64,000 nt of DNA. Source: CAZHBA01 sp964530225. Its GTDB lineage: Bacteria; Pseudomonadota; Alphaproteobacteria; UBA6615. Of the stretch, positions 1 through 9,782 are shown piece by piece. The notes under the pieces are model-generated. The model saw only the letters and a program-made list of their open reading frames with translations, was not told the DNA's origin and searched no databases. The stretch lies in assembly GCA_964530225.1 (NCBI GenBank), contig CAZHBA010000057.1, positions 5,877 to 69,876 of the forward strand, read 5' to 3'. The first letter of the stretch is position 1; every line of letters begins with the position of its first letter. The position numbers were made by a program, and so were the translations under genes.

Positions 1-2
1 TT

Positions 3-1631
3 TTCACCCTCGACGAGTTGCGCCTCGACGAGAGCCGACTGACCAACAAAAAACTTTATCTGGACCCGTTCAACTTTGCGACCAATTTCGCCTGGTTCCG
101 CGACGCGCCAGATGGCCGCGGTGGCCACCTGCACAGCCGCGTGGCAACCGCCAACTATTGGCACCGCTATGGTGCCCGCGATGTGACCCTGTGGCTAACG
201 CTACTCGATGAAACCGGGGAGACGATCGCCGAGTGGGACCAACCGTTACCCGACGCGCCCGCAGGCATCATCATCGACAGCGCCGAGGTACGGGAACGCT
301 TCGGTCTCAGCGACTTTACCGGTCAGCTGTTCTTGCACGCCATCGGCATCGCCGGCCACGATATCGTCAAATATGCGTTGGATACTTTCGGCGACGATCC
401 CAAAGATCTGTCGTGCACCCATGACGCCAACGCCTGGCCGGCCGATTTTTATGCCGGACTGCCGGCACCGAAGGCCGACGAACGCGTGGTGCTATGGATC
501 CAAAATAGCCACCCCTGCCCGATCCCCACCAACGCCATCGGCCTCAACCTCATGGGCGACGATGCGGACGCAGTGTGGCTGGACGAGGAAATTCCACCTT
601 TTGCCACCTACGCGCTTGATGTCGCCCAGCTGCTGCCCGACATTGAGTGGCCGCAGCAGTTGGAAGTGCGCGCCGGCAAGCATTTCGTGCGGCCGCGTTA
701 CGAAATCGAGTGCACCTCTAACGGACAAATCAACCGGCGACGAATGGCGCACACCAATGTCGAGCGCACCGACCTAGAGCCCAACCCGCAGATCGCCGAG
801 ATCAGCAATTTGATGGGCAAGGGTTTCCTGCTTCCAGCACCAGTCTTGCCGCCGGAACGTTACCGCTCAATTATGTTGCCGACGCCAATGACGCGGACCC
901 AAGAGATCCTGCCGGTCGCCGTCTTGATTTACGACGCAAAGGGCCGCGAGGTCGCCCGCCACAACTTCGGCGAACTCGCCCGCACCGAATGTGCCGCCAT
1001 CAATGCCGACGAATTGGGTGATGGCCAGCTCAACGATACACTCGACGGCGAGGCCGGCCACATGGAATTGGTCTACGACTTCCCCGCCGCGACGCGCGAT
1101 GTCGACGGCTGGCTGCATGCGCTGTTCCGCTACGAAGACAAGGCGACCGGCCACGCGGCGGAATCGAGCTTCGGCGCACACATCTTCAATACGGTGCTGA
1201 CCTGGAAGGACGAACCCCAGTCCTACACCGACAATCCACCGGGCCTGTCGACGCGGCTGTTTCTGCGCACTGCCCCGGGTATGGCCGTACCAGGGTTGGC
1301 GACGGATGGCGACGGCGCCAACAGTTTCTGCCAACTCATCTATCCCGCTTCAACGCCGTGGCACGGCGCCTCGCAGACCGATCTTACGCTTCACGCCGGC
1401 GATGGCAGCGTGGTGGCAACACAGACGGTGAATATTCCTTGTGGCGGCTCGCTCTACTGGCTCCTCTCGGACATGTTTGACGAAAGCCAGCGCGCCCGCG
1501 CTGCCGAAGCTGGCCCAGCCGGCGGCGGTTATGTGATGATCCGCGATACCACCTGCCGGTTATTCGGTTATCATGGCCTGATCGCCGCCGACGGCGCAGC
1601 ATTCAGCCTGGACCATATGTTCGGATTCTAA
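3..1631 (+). CDS. Unknown protein, 5' end outside the window
   Basis: The reading frame is open back to the left edge, with codons for F-T-L-D-E before the first possible TTG start at 18, so the gene probably begins upstream. About 540 residues are visible. I do not recognise the family. The sequence is soluble-looking, with no membrane segment or signal peptide in the visible part and no clear catalytic motif, and it contains alternating hydrophobic stretches that suggest a beta-rich fold. It reads with the strong third-position GC of its neighbours, so it is a real gene. A dienelactone hydrolase gene follows 22 bases later on the same strand, behind its own ribosome binding site, so the two may share a transcript. 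Confidence 0.75.
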   Translation, partial: FTLDELRLDESRLTNKKLYLDPFNFATNFAWFRDAPDGRGGHLHSRVATANYWHRYGARDVTLWLTLLDETGETIAEWDQPLPDAPAGIIIDSAEVRERFGLSDFTGQLFLHAIGIAGHDIVKYALDTFGDDPKDLSCTHDANAWPADFYAGLPAPKADERVVLWIQNSHPCPIPTNAIGLNLMGDDADAVWLDEEIPPFATYALDVAQLLPDIEWPQQLEVRAGKHFVRPRYEIECTSNGQINRRRMAHTNVERTDLEPNPQIAEISNLMGKGFLLPAPVLPPERYRSIMLPTPMTRTQEILPVAVLIYDAKGREVARHNFGELARTECAAINADELGDGQLNDTLDGEAGHMELVYDFPAATRDVDGWLHALFRYEDKATGHAAESSFGAHIFNTVLTWKDEPQSYTDNPPGLSTRLFLRTAPGMAVPGLATDGDGANSFCQLIYPASTPWHGASQTDLTLHAGDGSVVATQTVNIPCGGSLYWLLSDMFDESQRARAAEAGPAGGGYVMIRDTTCRLFGYHGLIAADGAAFSLDHMFGF

Positions 1632-1653
1632 GCAGGAATAATAAGGGGAATTC

Positions 1654-2385
1654 ATGGAGGAGAAAGAATCGCGGATCACCACCGCGGAAGGCGAGATGTA
1701 TGCCTTTTCGGCCTGGCCGGAGGACGACGGACCGCACCCGGTGGTGATCATGTACATGGATGCACCGGGCATCCGCGAAAAACTGCGCAACTTCGCCCAC
1801 CGCATCGCCGGCCAAGGCTATTACGCGCTGCTACCCGACCTGTATTACCGGCTCGGCGATATCCGCTTCAACCTGGCCAACCGCAACGACAAAATGGACG
1901 AGATGATCTTCGCTGCATGGCATAGCCTGAGCAACGCCGGGGTCGCCAGCGACACCAAGGCAATGCTCGAATTTCTCGGCAACGACGCGGAGGCCTCCGA
2001 CGGTCCCATGGGCTGCGTCGGCTATTGTATGAGTGGCGCCTTCGTCGTCACCGTGGCCGGCACGTTCCCCGACCGGTTCGCAGCTAACGCCTCGCTCTAC
2101 GGTGTCTGGATCGTCACCGAGCACGACGATTCGCCGCACCGGCTGGCCGATAAAATCGAAGGCGAAATGTATTTTGCCTTCGCCGAGCACGACCAGTGGG
2201 TGCCCGACAACGTCATTCCCGATCTTACCGCCACCCTCGACACACATGGGGTTGCCCACGAGATCGAAACCTATCCCGGCACCGAGCACGGCTACGCCTT
2301 TCCCGAGCGTGCCACGTACGACGAACCCGCCGCCGAGGCAACGTGGACAAAGATATTTGATCTGTATTCGCGCACGCTAGGATAA
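1654..2385 (+). CDS. Dienelactone hydrolase family protein
   Basis: A 243-residue alpha/beta hydrolase of the dienelactone hydrolase type. The nucleophile elbow reads GYCMSG with Cys125 as nucleophile, as expected in this family (Cys rather than Ser). Asp180 (in AEHDQW) and His212 (in TEHGYAF) complete the triad. The length matches family members, which hydrolyse dienelactones or related esters. There is no signal peptide, so it is cytosolic. The ATG is preceded by an AAGGGG-type ribosome binding site. It lies just downstream of the unknown gene and 70 bases before the formaldehyde dehydrogenase gene. The substrate cannot be told from sequence, and this family is often over-annotated as carboxymethylenebutenolidase. 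Confidence 0.88.
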   Translation: MEEKESRITTAEGEMYAFSAWPEDDGPHPVVIMYMDAPGIREKLRNFAHRIAGQGYYALLPDLYYRLGDIRFNLANRNDKMDEMIFAAWHSLSNAGVASDTKAMLEFLGNDAEASDGPMGCVGYCMSGAFVVTVAGTFPDRFAANASLYGVWIVTEHDDSPHRLADKIEGEMYFAFAEHDQWVPDNVIPDLTATLDTHGVAHEIETYPGTEHGYAFPERATYDEPAAEATWTKIFDLYSRTLG

Positions 2386-2455
2386 TTGTGCCTTGCGTGT
2401 TACCGGCGCGACTGGGACACTTTTGTGAATTAGGCATTTCCTGGGAGACATTTTC

Positions 2456-3565
<1,110 letters not shown>

Positions 3566-3705
3566 GTTATGTACCGTTTTGTTCGCGCCAGCCTTGCCTC
3601 CCACGGGTGGCCCAACTATCTAAATACCAGCAAAATCAACATGGTCTCGTAAACCAACTCCGCTGGGCGGGTCCCGGCCGCCAGAAATTACTCAGGAACC
3701 CCAAC

Positions 3706-4677
3706 ATGCCCAAAACCCATCACTCCAAGGCCCTGATCATCGGCTCTGGCGCTGCCGGCTGTACGGCTGCCGTCTATGCCGCACGCGCCAACCTGAAGCC
3801 AACGATGATCCACGGTATGCAACCGGGCGGCCAGTTGACGATCACCACCGATGTGGAGAACTTTCCGGGGTTCGCCGAGGCCATCCAGGGGCCTTGGCTG
3901 ATGGAGCAGATGGAAGCGCAGGCGGAGAATGTGGGTACTGAAATCGTCAATGACGTGGTCACCGCCATCGACTTCAGTGCCCGCCCCTTCGCTTGCGAGT
4001 GCGATTCCGGCAACATCTATACTGGCGATACCTTGATTATCACCACCGGCGCCTCGGTACGCTGGTTGGGCCTTGAATCCGAACAGAAGTATAGCGGCTT
4101 CGGGGTTTCTGCGTGCGCAACCTGCGACGGTTTTTTCTACCGCGACAAGCCGGTAATGGTGATCGGTGGCGGCAACACGGCAGTCGAAGAAGCGCTGTTC
4201 CTAACCAACTTCGCCAGCAAGGTGACACTAGTCCACCGGCGCAACGAATTGCGCGCCGAAAAGATCATGCAGGACCGCCTGTTGCACAACGACAAGATCG
4301 AAGTGACTTGGAACTCAGTTCTCGAAGAGGTAGCGGGTACCGACAACCCGCCGGGTGTCACCGGTGCACGGGTGCGTAACATTAAAACTGATGAGATCAC
4401 CAAAATTGCTGTCGACGGTATTTTCATCGCCATCGGCCACGATCCCAATACGGCGCTGTTCAAGGGCTATCTGGATATGGACGATGAAGGCTACTTGATT
4501 ACCGCGCCCGACAGTACGGCCACCAATATTCCCGGAATATTCGCCGCCGGCGACGTGAAAGACAAGATATTCCGCCAAGCGATCACCGCGGCCGGCATGG
4601 GCTGCATGGCCGCACTGGAAGCCGAGAAATTCCTCGCCGCGACCGAGGCAGGCAACACCCGCAACGCCACCGAGTAG
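3706..4677 (+). CDS. trxB: Thioredoxin reductase (NADPH)
   Basis: A 323-residue low-molecular-weight thioredoxin reductase that passes electrons from NADPH through FAD to thioredoxin in the cytosol. FAD motif GSGAAG is at 13-18, redox-active disulfide CATC at 137-140, NADPH motif GGGNTA at 154-159 with the phosphate-binding HRR at 177-179, and the second FAD motif FAAGDV lies near the C-terminus. The open frame extends to a GTG at 3607, but the ATG at 3706 has an AGGA site eight bases upstream and gives the normal N-terminus, so I chose it. A LysR regulator follows 42 bases downstream, an order common in alphaproteobacteria. Confidence 0.95.
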   Translation: MPKTHHSKALIIGSGAAGCTAAVYAARANLKPTMIHGMQPGGQLTITTDVENFPGFAEAIQGPWLMEQMEAQAENVGTEIVNDVVTAIDFSARPFACECDSGNIYTGDTLIITTGASVRWLGLESEQKYSGFGVSACATCDGFFYRDKPVMVIGGGNTAVEEALFLTNFASKVTLVHRRNELRAEKIMQDRLLHNDKIEVTWNSVLEEVAGTDNPPGVTGARVRNIKTDEITKIAVDGIFIAIGHDPNTALFKGYLDMDDEGYLITAPDSTATNIPGIFAAGDVKDKIFRQAITAAGMGCMAALEAEKFLAATEAGNTRNATE

Positions 4678-4719
4678 CCCGTTGTCGATCAACCAACACT
4701 TCGACGGAGTATCCCGCTA

Positions 4720-5619
4720 GTGCCGATGGACTGGGATAAGCTGCGGATATTCCATGCGGTGGCGGAAGCCGGTAGCTTCACCCACGCTGGTGACAGTCTG
4801 CATTTGAGCCAGTCGGCGATCAGCCGGCAAATCAGTTCGCTGGAAGAATCGCTTAATTGCCGGCTATTCCACCGCCATGCGCGCGGCCTACTGCTCACCG
4901 AGCAGGGCGATTTGTTGTACCGTACCGTGCACGAGGTCTTCGCCAAGCTAACCATGGCCGAAGCCCAACTCAATGACGCGCAGGAAAGGCCCCAGGGTCC
5001 GCTCAAGATCGCGACAACGGTCGGTCTGGGATCGCTGTGGCTGACGCCGCGCATCCGCGAATTCATCGACCTCTATCCCGACATCGAAGTCACCCTGATC
5101 ACCTCGGACGAGGAGCTCGACGTTTCTATGCGCGAAGCCGACTGCGCCATTCGTCTGACGCCGCCGACCCAGCCGGATTTAATTCAGCGCCGCATCACCC
5201 GCGTCAACACGCACGTTTTTGCGTCACCCGATTACCTACAGCAAAACGGGATGCCCGACCGGATTACCGATCTCGGCGCTCATAAATTGATCGTCTACAG
5301 CGAAGAAGGCACAATGCCAGCTCCAAATCTCAACTGGCTGCTCAATGCCGCGCGCGAAGCCATCGACGGCGAACCGCAAAAAATCCTCACCCTCAATAAC
5401 CTTTATGGGATGGTCCGCGCGGTCGAGGCGGGAATTGGTATCGCCGGATTACCCGATTTCTTCGCCCGGGAATCGCGCAGCCTGGTTCGTGTTTTACCTG
5501 AGCTCGAAGGCCCCGGAAACGATGCTTTTTTTGTTTATCCGGAGGAACTGAGAGCATCGCAGCGTATTGGCGTATTCAGAGATTTCCTCATTAGAAAAGT
5601 CGCCGAAACGCGCTTCTAA
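4720..5619 (+). CDS. LysR-family transcriptional regulator
   Basis: A 299-residue LysR-type regulator. The N-terminal winged helix (about residues 5-62) has the typical LysR helix-turn-helix SFTHAGDSLHLSQSAISRQ, and a substrate-binding domain of about 200 residues follows. Start is the GTG at 4720, ten bases after a GGAG site; the ATG two codons later is the alternative. It sits directly after trxB on the same strand, and this trxB-LysR pairing is familiar in alphaproteobacteria, but its effector and targets are unknown. The stop codon lies inside an 18-base tandem duplication (see the repeat at 5612-5647). Confidence 0.92.
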   Translation: MPMDWDKLRIFHAVAEAGSFTHAGDSLHLSQSAISRQISSLEESLNCRLFHRHARGLLLTEQGDLLYRTVHEVFAKLTMAEAQLNDAQERPQGPLKIATTVGLGSLWLTPRIREFIDLYPDIEVTLITSDEELDVSMREADCAIRLTPPTQPDLIQRRITRVNTHVFASPDYLQQNGMPDRITDLGAHKLIVYSEEGTMPAPNLNWLLNAAREAIDGEPQKILTLNNLYGMVRAVEAGIGIAGLPDFFARESRSLVRVLPELEGPGNDAFFVYPEELRASQRIGVFRDFLIRKVAETRF

Positions 5620-5647
5620 GCGTAAAATAGCTTCTAAGCGTAAAATA
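5612..5647 (+). repeat. 18-bp perfect tandem duplication over the LysR stop codon
   Basis: The unit GCTTCTAAGCGTAAAATA occurs twice without a gap, at 5612-5629 and 5630-5647. The first copy contains the last codons and TAA of the LysR gene and the second lies in the spacer. It is a short duplication with no sign of being a regulatory motif. Confidence 0.9.
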
Positions 5648-5671
5648 TTAGTGCGAAAATAGAATAAGCTT

Positions 5672-5700
5672 TTGATTTAAAATATTATGTTGGGTATTAC
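5672..5700 (+). promoter_or_regulatory. Putative sigma-70 promoter for the 5.7-kb small RNA
   Basis: TTGATT at 5672-5677 and TATTAC at 5695-5700 are separated by exactly 17 bases in an AT-rich stretch. Each matches the sigma-70 consensus at four of six positions. No protein gene starts downstream on this strand, only a structured stretch and a terminator. Confidence 0.4.
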
Positions 5701-5706
5701 AAAACT

Positions 5707-5932
5707 GCATATCTGATTAACCGATTTGGAACAGTGAGATCGCGCACAGACGTTCTATTTTGAACAGTGTAGCGATGCTCTTAAAGCACCGACCGCGTAT
5801 AGCGCGCCTCCCTCCCGGCGCACACGCGAAGGGCACACGCGAGGGGTTGTGCAAGTAGCCCTTACGTCTCCCAAGACGTAAAGCCTCCCTGTTCAACTCG
5901 GCCGGACCCCCATCGGGTCCGGCCTTGTTTTT
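5707..5932 (+). ncRNA. Candidate small RNA with CCUCCC anti-Shine-Dalgarno loops
   Basis: No protein gene fits here, but the stretch is highly structured. GCGCC-TCCCTCCC-GGCGC (5804-5821) places UCCCUCCC in a hairpin loop. AAGGGC near 5829 can pair with GCCCTT near 5858. TACGTCT/AGACGTA (5863-5880) closes a CCCA loop. TTGAACAG (5760-5767) is complementary to CTGTTCAA (5889-5896) and would close the whole domain. A third CCUCCC lies at 5884-5889. A strong intrinsic terminator ends the unit and a plausible promoter precedes it. Alphaproteobacterial riboregulators such as the CcsR 'cuckoo' RNAs and several rhizobial sRNAs carry looped CCUCCC motifs that pair with ribosome binding sites, so I favour that class. 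6S RNA is the main alternative. Confidence 0.45.
5900..5932 (+). terminator. Rho-independent terminator
   Basis: GGCCGGACCC (5900-5909) and GGGTCCGGCC (5915-5924) form a perfect 10-bp GC-rich stem with a 5-base loop, followed by TTGTTTTT. The orientation terminates plus-strand transcription, either of the LysR gene or, more likely, of the structured transcript just upstream. Confidence 0.88.
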
Positions 5933-5960
5933 AACGATTGCTTCAGCCGGCACCCAGCAG

Positions 5961-6682
5961 TTACCGGTAGAGCGGCTCTTTCTTCAGACCAGTATATAAA
6001 CCAGCCACGAATTCCGCATACCTACTGAATAACTGCGCCGACACACGGTCGCGCTGGCTGCCGCCGAGCAGCCATTCGCTTGCCTGGCTCCAGCGCCGAT
6101 GATTGACCTCCGGATTCACGTTGCCCAGAAACCGTATTCGTTTTCCTGCAGCGCCCCCAGAAGGTCTTAGGGCGTTGATCGGTAAAGCTGATAATCGACT
6201 TGAAGCCGTACCTCCACAGCACCGCCATTGCCCATGCTTCGACGCAGCGGCGACGGTGGAGGCGCTCCTCCAACGTTACCTTTTTCAACAGATTGCCGAT
6301 GCCGATCTAGAGTTTTTTCTCGACCATACCATCGATTAAAATCTCCCAGAGACGGATATGGAGCCGCTGGACGCTACGCGAGATTTTCTTGTGGGAGCAG
6401 AACTCGTAGCGGTTGTTAGTTATAGGTGATGGCATCCCACTCAGCGGTGATATCGCGGTCGAGCACGTAGGTCGGATTGCGCTTTACCGGATACATGCCC
6501 ACCGTCGGGCCCTAGCCCTTCGTCACCATCGCCTGGCTGGTCATCAACCTGGAGATAGTTCCGGTGATAATCGGGCCGGCCGCAATCGTCTTAGCGGTCT
6601 GGCGGTGGTTTAAAAGCACATCTTCTGGCGTCGCCATATATTCGGTCAATTTTCAACCGCGTTTGACTTTGACGAGCATCAT
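5961..6682 (-). pseudogene. msrP: Degenerate protein-methionine-sulfoxide reductase catalytic subunit MsrP (YedY)
   Basis: Reading the minus strand across several frames recovers MsrP in order. A damaged twin-arginine leader region (TPEDVLLNHRQ) is followed by MYPVKRNPTYVLDR, then LEERLHRRRCVEAWAMAV with the molybdenum-ligand Cys, then YGFKSIISFTDQRPKTFWG, ENEYGFW, and the C-terminal RYAEFVAGLYTGLKKEPLYR before TAA at 5961. There are in-frame stops (near 6650, 6510 and 6310), at least two frameshifts and a missing internal block of about 95 residues between CVEAWAMAVPW and VPWKYGFK of normal MsrP. Intact MsrP is a periplasmic molybdopterin enzyme that repairs oxidised methionine together with MsrQ. 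No msrQ is visible. Identification is from memory of the family. Confidence 0.85.
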
Positions 6683-6821
6683 TTCTCCATACGCCTAGAG
6701 CACACGTTCCGGATACATTGTGCCACTCCTAAAATGTGTAAAGCGTAAACGAAACGCAGCTCACACGTAGTTCAATGTTTTTGTCATGAAACAAACCACT
6801 TTTTGCAGTGTTAACCCAGTT

Positions 6822-8048
6822 TTACGCCGTTTGTGGCCCCACCAAACGTTCCAGTAGCTGGTCACGGATCGGCCAATGGAGCAGCGCCGCGATGATGCCA
6901 AGGGCAATCGAGGCATACCACATCGAGGTGTAACTGCCGGTCGCGTCGAACGCGACCCCGCCCAGCCAGGCACCCAAAAACGACCCGATTTGATGGCTAA
7001 AAAAGACAAAGCCGAACAGCATACCTAGATGTTTGGCGCCGAAAATACGCGCTACCACGCCGCCGGTCAGCGGCACAGTCGACAGCCAAAACAGGCCGAA
7101 CAATGCCGCAAAGACATAAATTGTCCATTCCGTTGTCGGCAGAATCATCAAAGCGGCAATTATGGCCGCACGAGCGAGATATATTAGACTCAACAAGTGT
7201 TTTTGGCGATATTTCTTACTCAACTCGCCAGCGATATACGTACCCACAATATTACCAAAGCCGATCACGGTCAGTGCCACCGCACTGACACCGGCGCTTA
7301 AACCTTGGGTGTCAATATATCCAGGCAGATGGGTACCGATGAACGTGACGTGAAAACCGCAGACAAAAAAGCCAGCGACCAGCAACAGATAGCCCGAATT
7401 TTTGCGTGCGGCAGATAGCACCTCGAATAAATTCAGTTCGGGATCATCTGTGATCACATCCTCCGCCGTATTGAATAGGCGCGCCAGAGCCGCCATCAAC
7501 AGGGCGACCACCCCGGCTGCAAGCAAAGCGAAAAACCAACCAGCAACTCCGATAACAGCCTGACTTACGCTCGGCAGAATCATTGGGCCCAACGCGCCGA
7601 TGGTGCTAACGAGGGCCACCGCGTAGGTGCGGTTTTCCGGCGTCACCGCCCGCGACACAGCGCTATATACAACGGCAATACCGGTGCCGCTCATGCCTAG
7701 ACCGATCAAAACACCGCCAGTGAGAACTAGTTCGGCTGGCGTGATCGCATTCGCCATCCCAAATACACCAATGGCATAGAGGATCGCACCGCCGACTATC
7801 ACCTTGCCCGTCCCGTAGCGGTCGCCGAGACCGCCGACGAGGGGCTGGGCCGCACCCCACAGCAGGTTCTGAACCGCTATGGCGAGGCCAAAAAGACCCC
7901 GGCTCCACTCCAGATCGATGGTCATCGGCACCAGGTAGAGGCCGAATGTCTGGCGCACGCCCAAGCTTATTCCGAGTACGGCTGCGCCAGCGATGATAAT
8001 TGAAATCTGCGGGCGCGTCAGTGCGCGGCTCATTACCTTGTCCAACAC
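6822..8048 (-). CDS. MFS transporter
   Basis: A 408-residue polytopic inner-membrane protein with about 12 hydrophobic segments in two halves, typical of the major facilitator superfamily. The loop after the second helix reads GGLGDRYGTGKV, a form of the MFS GxxxDRxGxR signature. The start is uncertain: GTG at 8048 or the ATG five codons later (position 8033). Neither has a strong ribosome binding site. It is flanked by a dead msrP and a truncated PQQ-type gene, so no operon partner suggests a substrate. The closest look-alikes in memory are sugar or monocarboxylate-type MFS proteins, but I would not name a substrate. Confidence 0.85.
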   Translation of the reverse strand: MLDKVMSRALTRPQISIIIAGAAVLGISLGVRQTFGLYLVPMTIDLEWSRGLFGLAIAVQNLLWGAAQPLVGGLGDRYGTGKVIVGGAILYAIGVFGMANAITPAELVLTGGVLIGLGMSGTGIAVVYSAVSRAVTPENRTYAVALVSTIGALGPMILPSVSQAVIGVAGWFFALLAAGVVALLMAALARLFNTAEDVITDDPELNLFEVLSAARKNSGYLLLVAGFFVCGFHVTFIGTHLPGYIDTQGLSAGVSAVALTVIGFGNIVGTYIAGELSKKYRQKHLLSLIYLARAAIIAALMILPTTEWTIYVFAALFGLFWLSTVPLTGGVVARIFGAKHLGMLFGFVFFSHQIGSFLGAWLGGVAFDATGSYTSMWYASIALGIIAALLHWPIRDQLLERLVGPQTA

Positions 8049-8100
8049 TTGATGAGGTTGACTCTACCGGGGTATTACATGCGATCCGTTGGTTAATCTG

Positions 8101-8433
8101 TCAACGTTGCCCGAAAATCGCAAGTTGAAGCGAATTACGGCTCAGATTACGGCGTAGCTGTTGGATAATGCCGCGGGTTCCCGGCAGATGGGGAAGCATA
8201 CGTACCACCTCGAACACCGAGAGTGAGGATTCGACGATATCGCCGGTATTAAGCTGCCACAAAACGCGTGGCTCGTCCTCTAATTCCACCGCATCCACCG
8301 CGACCGTAACGCCGGTATTCGTCACGTCACCGCGAAATACTGGCCAGTCGGTGGCCGTTGCCGATGGGTTGGCGAACAGCCCGGCGCTAAGCGCAATAAC
8401 GAGCGAATGCGTATAGCTGTAAAATGTTCTCAT
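8101..8433 (-). pseudogene. Truncated PQQ-like beta-propeller protein (N-terminal remnant)
   Basis: A 110-residue frame begins with a signal peptide (residues 1 to about 27, ending in SATAT). It continues with WPVFRGDVTNTGVT and VLWQLNTGDIVESS, the recognisable first blade of secreted PQQ-binding-like beta-propeller proteins (WPMFRG...TG, then LW..TG..VESSP). After about residue 72 the sequence no longer resembles the family and stops, while intact relatives have six to eight blades and 380 or more residues. It is best read as the 5' remnant of a larger periplasmic protein. Confidence 0.65.
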
Positions 8434-8486
8434 GGCTCGATCATCCGCCTACAAACGGTGCCAAGCCAGTCACAGTTGTGTGTAGC

Positions 8487-9779
8487 TTAGGCGAGTGACT
8501 CCGGCTTGGGTCCGCCCGTTGCCCAGTCGAGCAACTCCACCGTATGGACAATCGGCGCGTCGATGTCGTCGGCGAGCTGAGTCATACAGCCGATATTGCC
8601 GGTGGCGACGATGTCCGGTGTGGTCGCCGTGATGTTGGCGGCCTTGCGCTCACGTAGTTGGTCGGCCAACTCACTCTGCAAAATGTTGTAGGTCCCGGCC
8701 GAGCCGCAGCACAGATGGCCCTCGGCCGGCTCGCTAACCATGTATCCGGCGGCCGACAGCAGATCACGCGGCTGACGATGCACGCTTTGGCCATGCTGCA
8801 TGGAACATGCCGACTGATAGGTCACCCGCAGATCGGCCGCGTTGCCGGTGGCCGGCAATACGGCGCCGAGTTCAGTAACAAATTCGGTCACGTCGCAGGC
8901 CAGCTGCGAAATCCGAGTCGCCTTATGGGCGTAGTCCGGATCGTCGCGGAATATGAAGCCATAATCCTTGATCTGGGTGCCGCAGGCGCTGGAATTGATA
9001 ATTACGGCATCGAGGCCGCCGGCGTCGATCTCGCGGATCCAGGCATCGACGGTGGCTTTCGCCTGGGCATGCGACTGATCGACCTTGCCCAGATGATGGA
9101 CCAGCGATCCACAGCAGCCAGCGCCGTCGGCAACCACCACCTCAACACCCAGCCGCGTCAGCAGGCGTACTGTCGCCTCGTTGATCTGCGGCGCCAACAC
9201 GGTTTGCGCGCAGCCGTTGAGCAAGGCGACGCGCTTGCGGCGTTCACCCTCAGCGGCGATCACTTGCGGCTTGTCGACCGGCGACGGCTTGGGCATGCGC
9301 CGCGGTGCCAGCGCCAGACTAGCGCGAAACCGCTTGGGCAGCAGCCCGGCGAAAGGGCGCGCTATCATCGCCGCGATCAGCGTCAGCCGGAATCGCGACG
9401 GATAGGGAATGGTCATCGCCAGACCCCAGCGGATTATTCGGTCCATAATCGACCGGCGGTAGGTCTCTTCGACGTGTTTGCGCCCCTGGTCGATCAAATG
9501 CTGGTAGTGCACGCCAGCCGGACAGGTGGCCATACACGACAGGCACGACAAACAGCGGTCGATATGGGTGACCACTTCGCGGCTGGCCGGCGCCTCGGCC
9601 TCCAGCATCTGCTTTATCAGATAGATGCGCCCACGCGGGCTATCGAGCTCGTCGCCGAGCAGTACGTAAGTGGGGCAGGTCGCGGTGCAGAAACCGCAAT
9701 GGACGCAGGTGCGCAGAATATCGTTCACCACCGCGGTGTCGGAATCGGCCAGTTGCGCTAGCGAGAAGTGGGTCCGCAT
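8487..9779 (-). CDS. glcF: Glycolate oxidase iron-sulfur subunit GlcF
   Basis: A 430-residue protein with two N-terminal [4Fe-4S] ferredoxin clusters: Cys25, 28, 31, 35 (CVHCGFCTATCP) and Cys76, 79, 82, 86 (CLSCLSCMATCP). Two cysteine-rich CCG-type domains follow in the C-terminal half (GAGCCGS and HLCCGSAGTYN). It transfers electrons from the flavin subunits of glycolate oxidase toward the respiratory chain. It is the last gene of glcDEF, starting three bases after the glcE stop, so translation is probably coupled. Confidence 0.95.
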   Translation of the reverse strand: MRTHFSLAQLADSDTAVVNDILRTCVHCGFCTATCPTYVLLGDELDSPRGRIYLIKQMLEAEAPASREVVTHIDRCLSCLSCMATCPAGVHYQHLIDQGRKHVEETYRRSIMDRIIRWGLAMTIPYPSRFRLTLIAAMIARPFAGLLPKRFRASLALAPRRMPKPSPVDKPQVIAAEGERRKRVALLNGCAQTVLAPQINEATVRLLTRLGVEVVVADGAGCCGSLVHHLGKVDQSHAQAKATVDAWIREIDAGGLDAVIINSSACGTQIKDYGFIFRDDPDYAHKATRISQLACDVTEFVTELGAVLPATGNAADLRVTYQSACSMQHGQSVHRQPRDLLSAAGYMVSEPAEGHLCCGSAGTYNILQSELADQLRERKAANITATTPDIVATGNIGCMTQLADDIDAPIVHTVELLDWATGGPKPESLA

Positions 9780-9782
9780 CGC

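Noticed and set aside
5707..5932. Calling the 5.7-kb RNA candidate 6S RNA or tmRNA
   Set aside because: A closing stem and terminal hairpins are present, but I could not align it to the conserved 6S bubble or to any tmRNA element; left as an unassigned small RNA.
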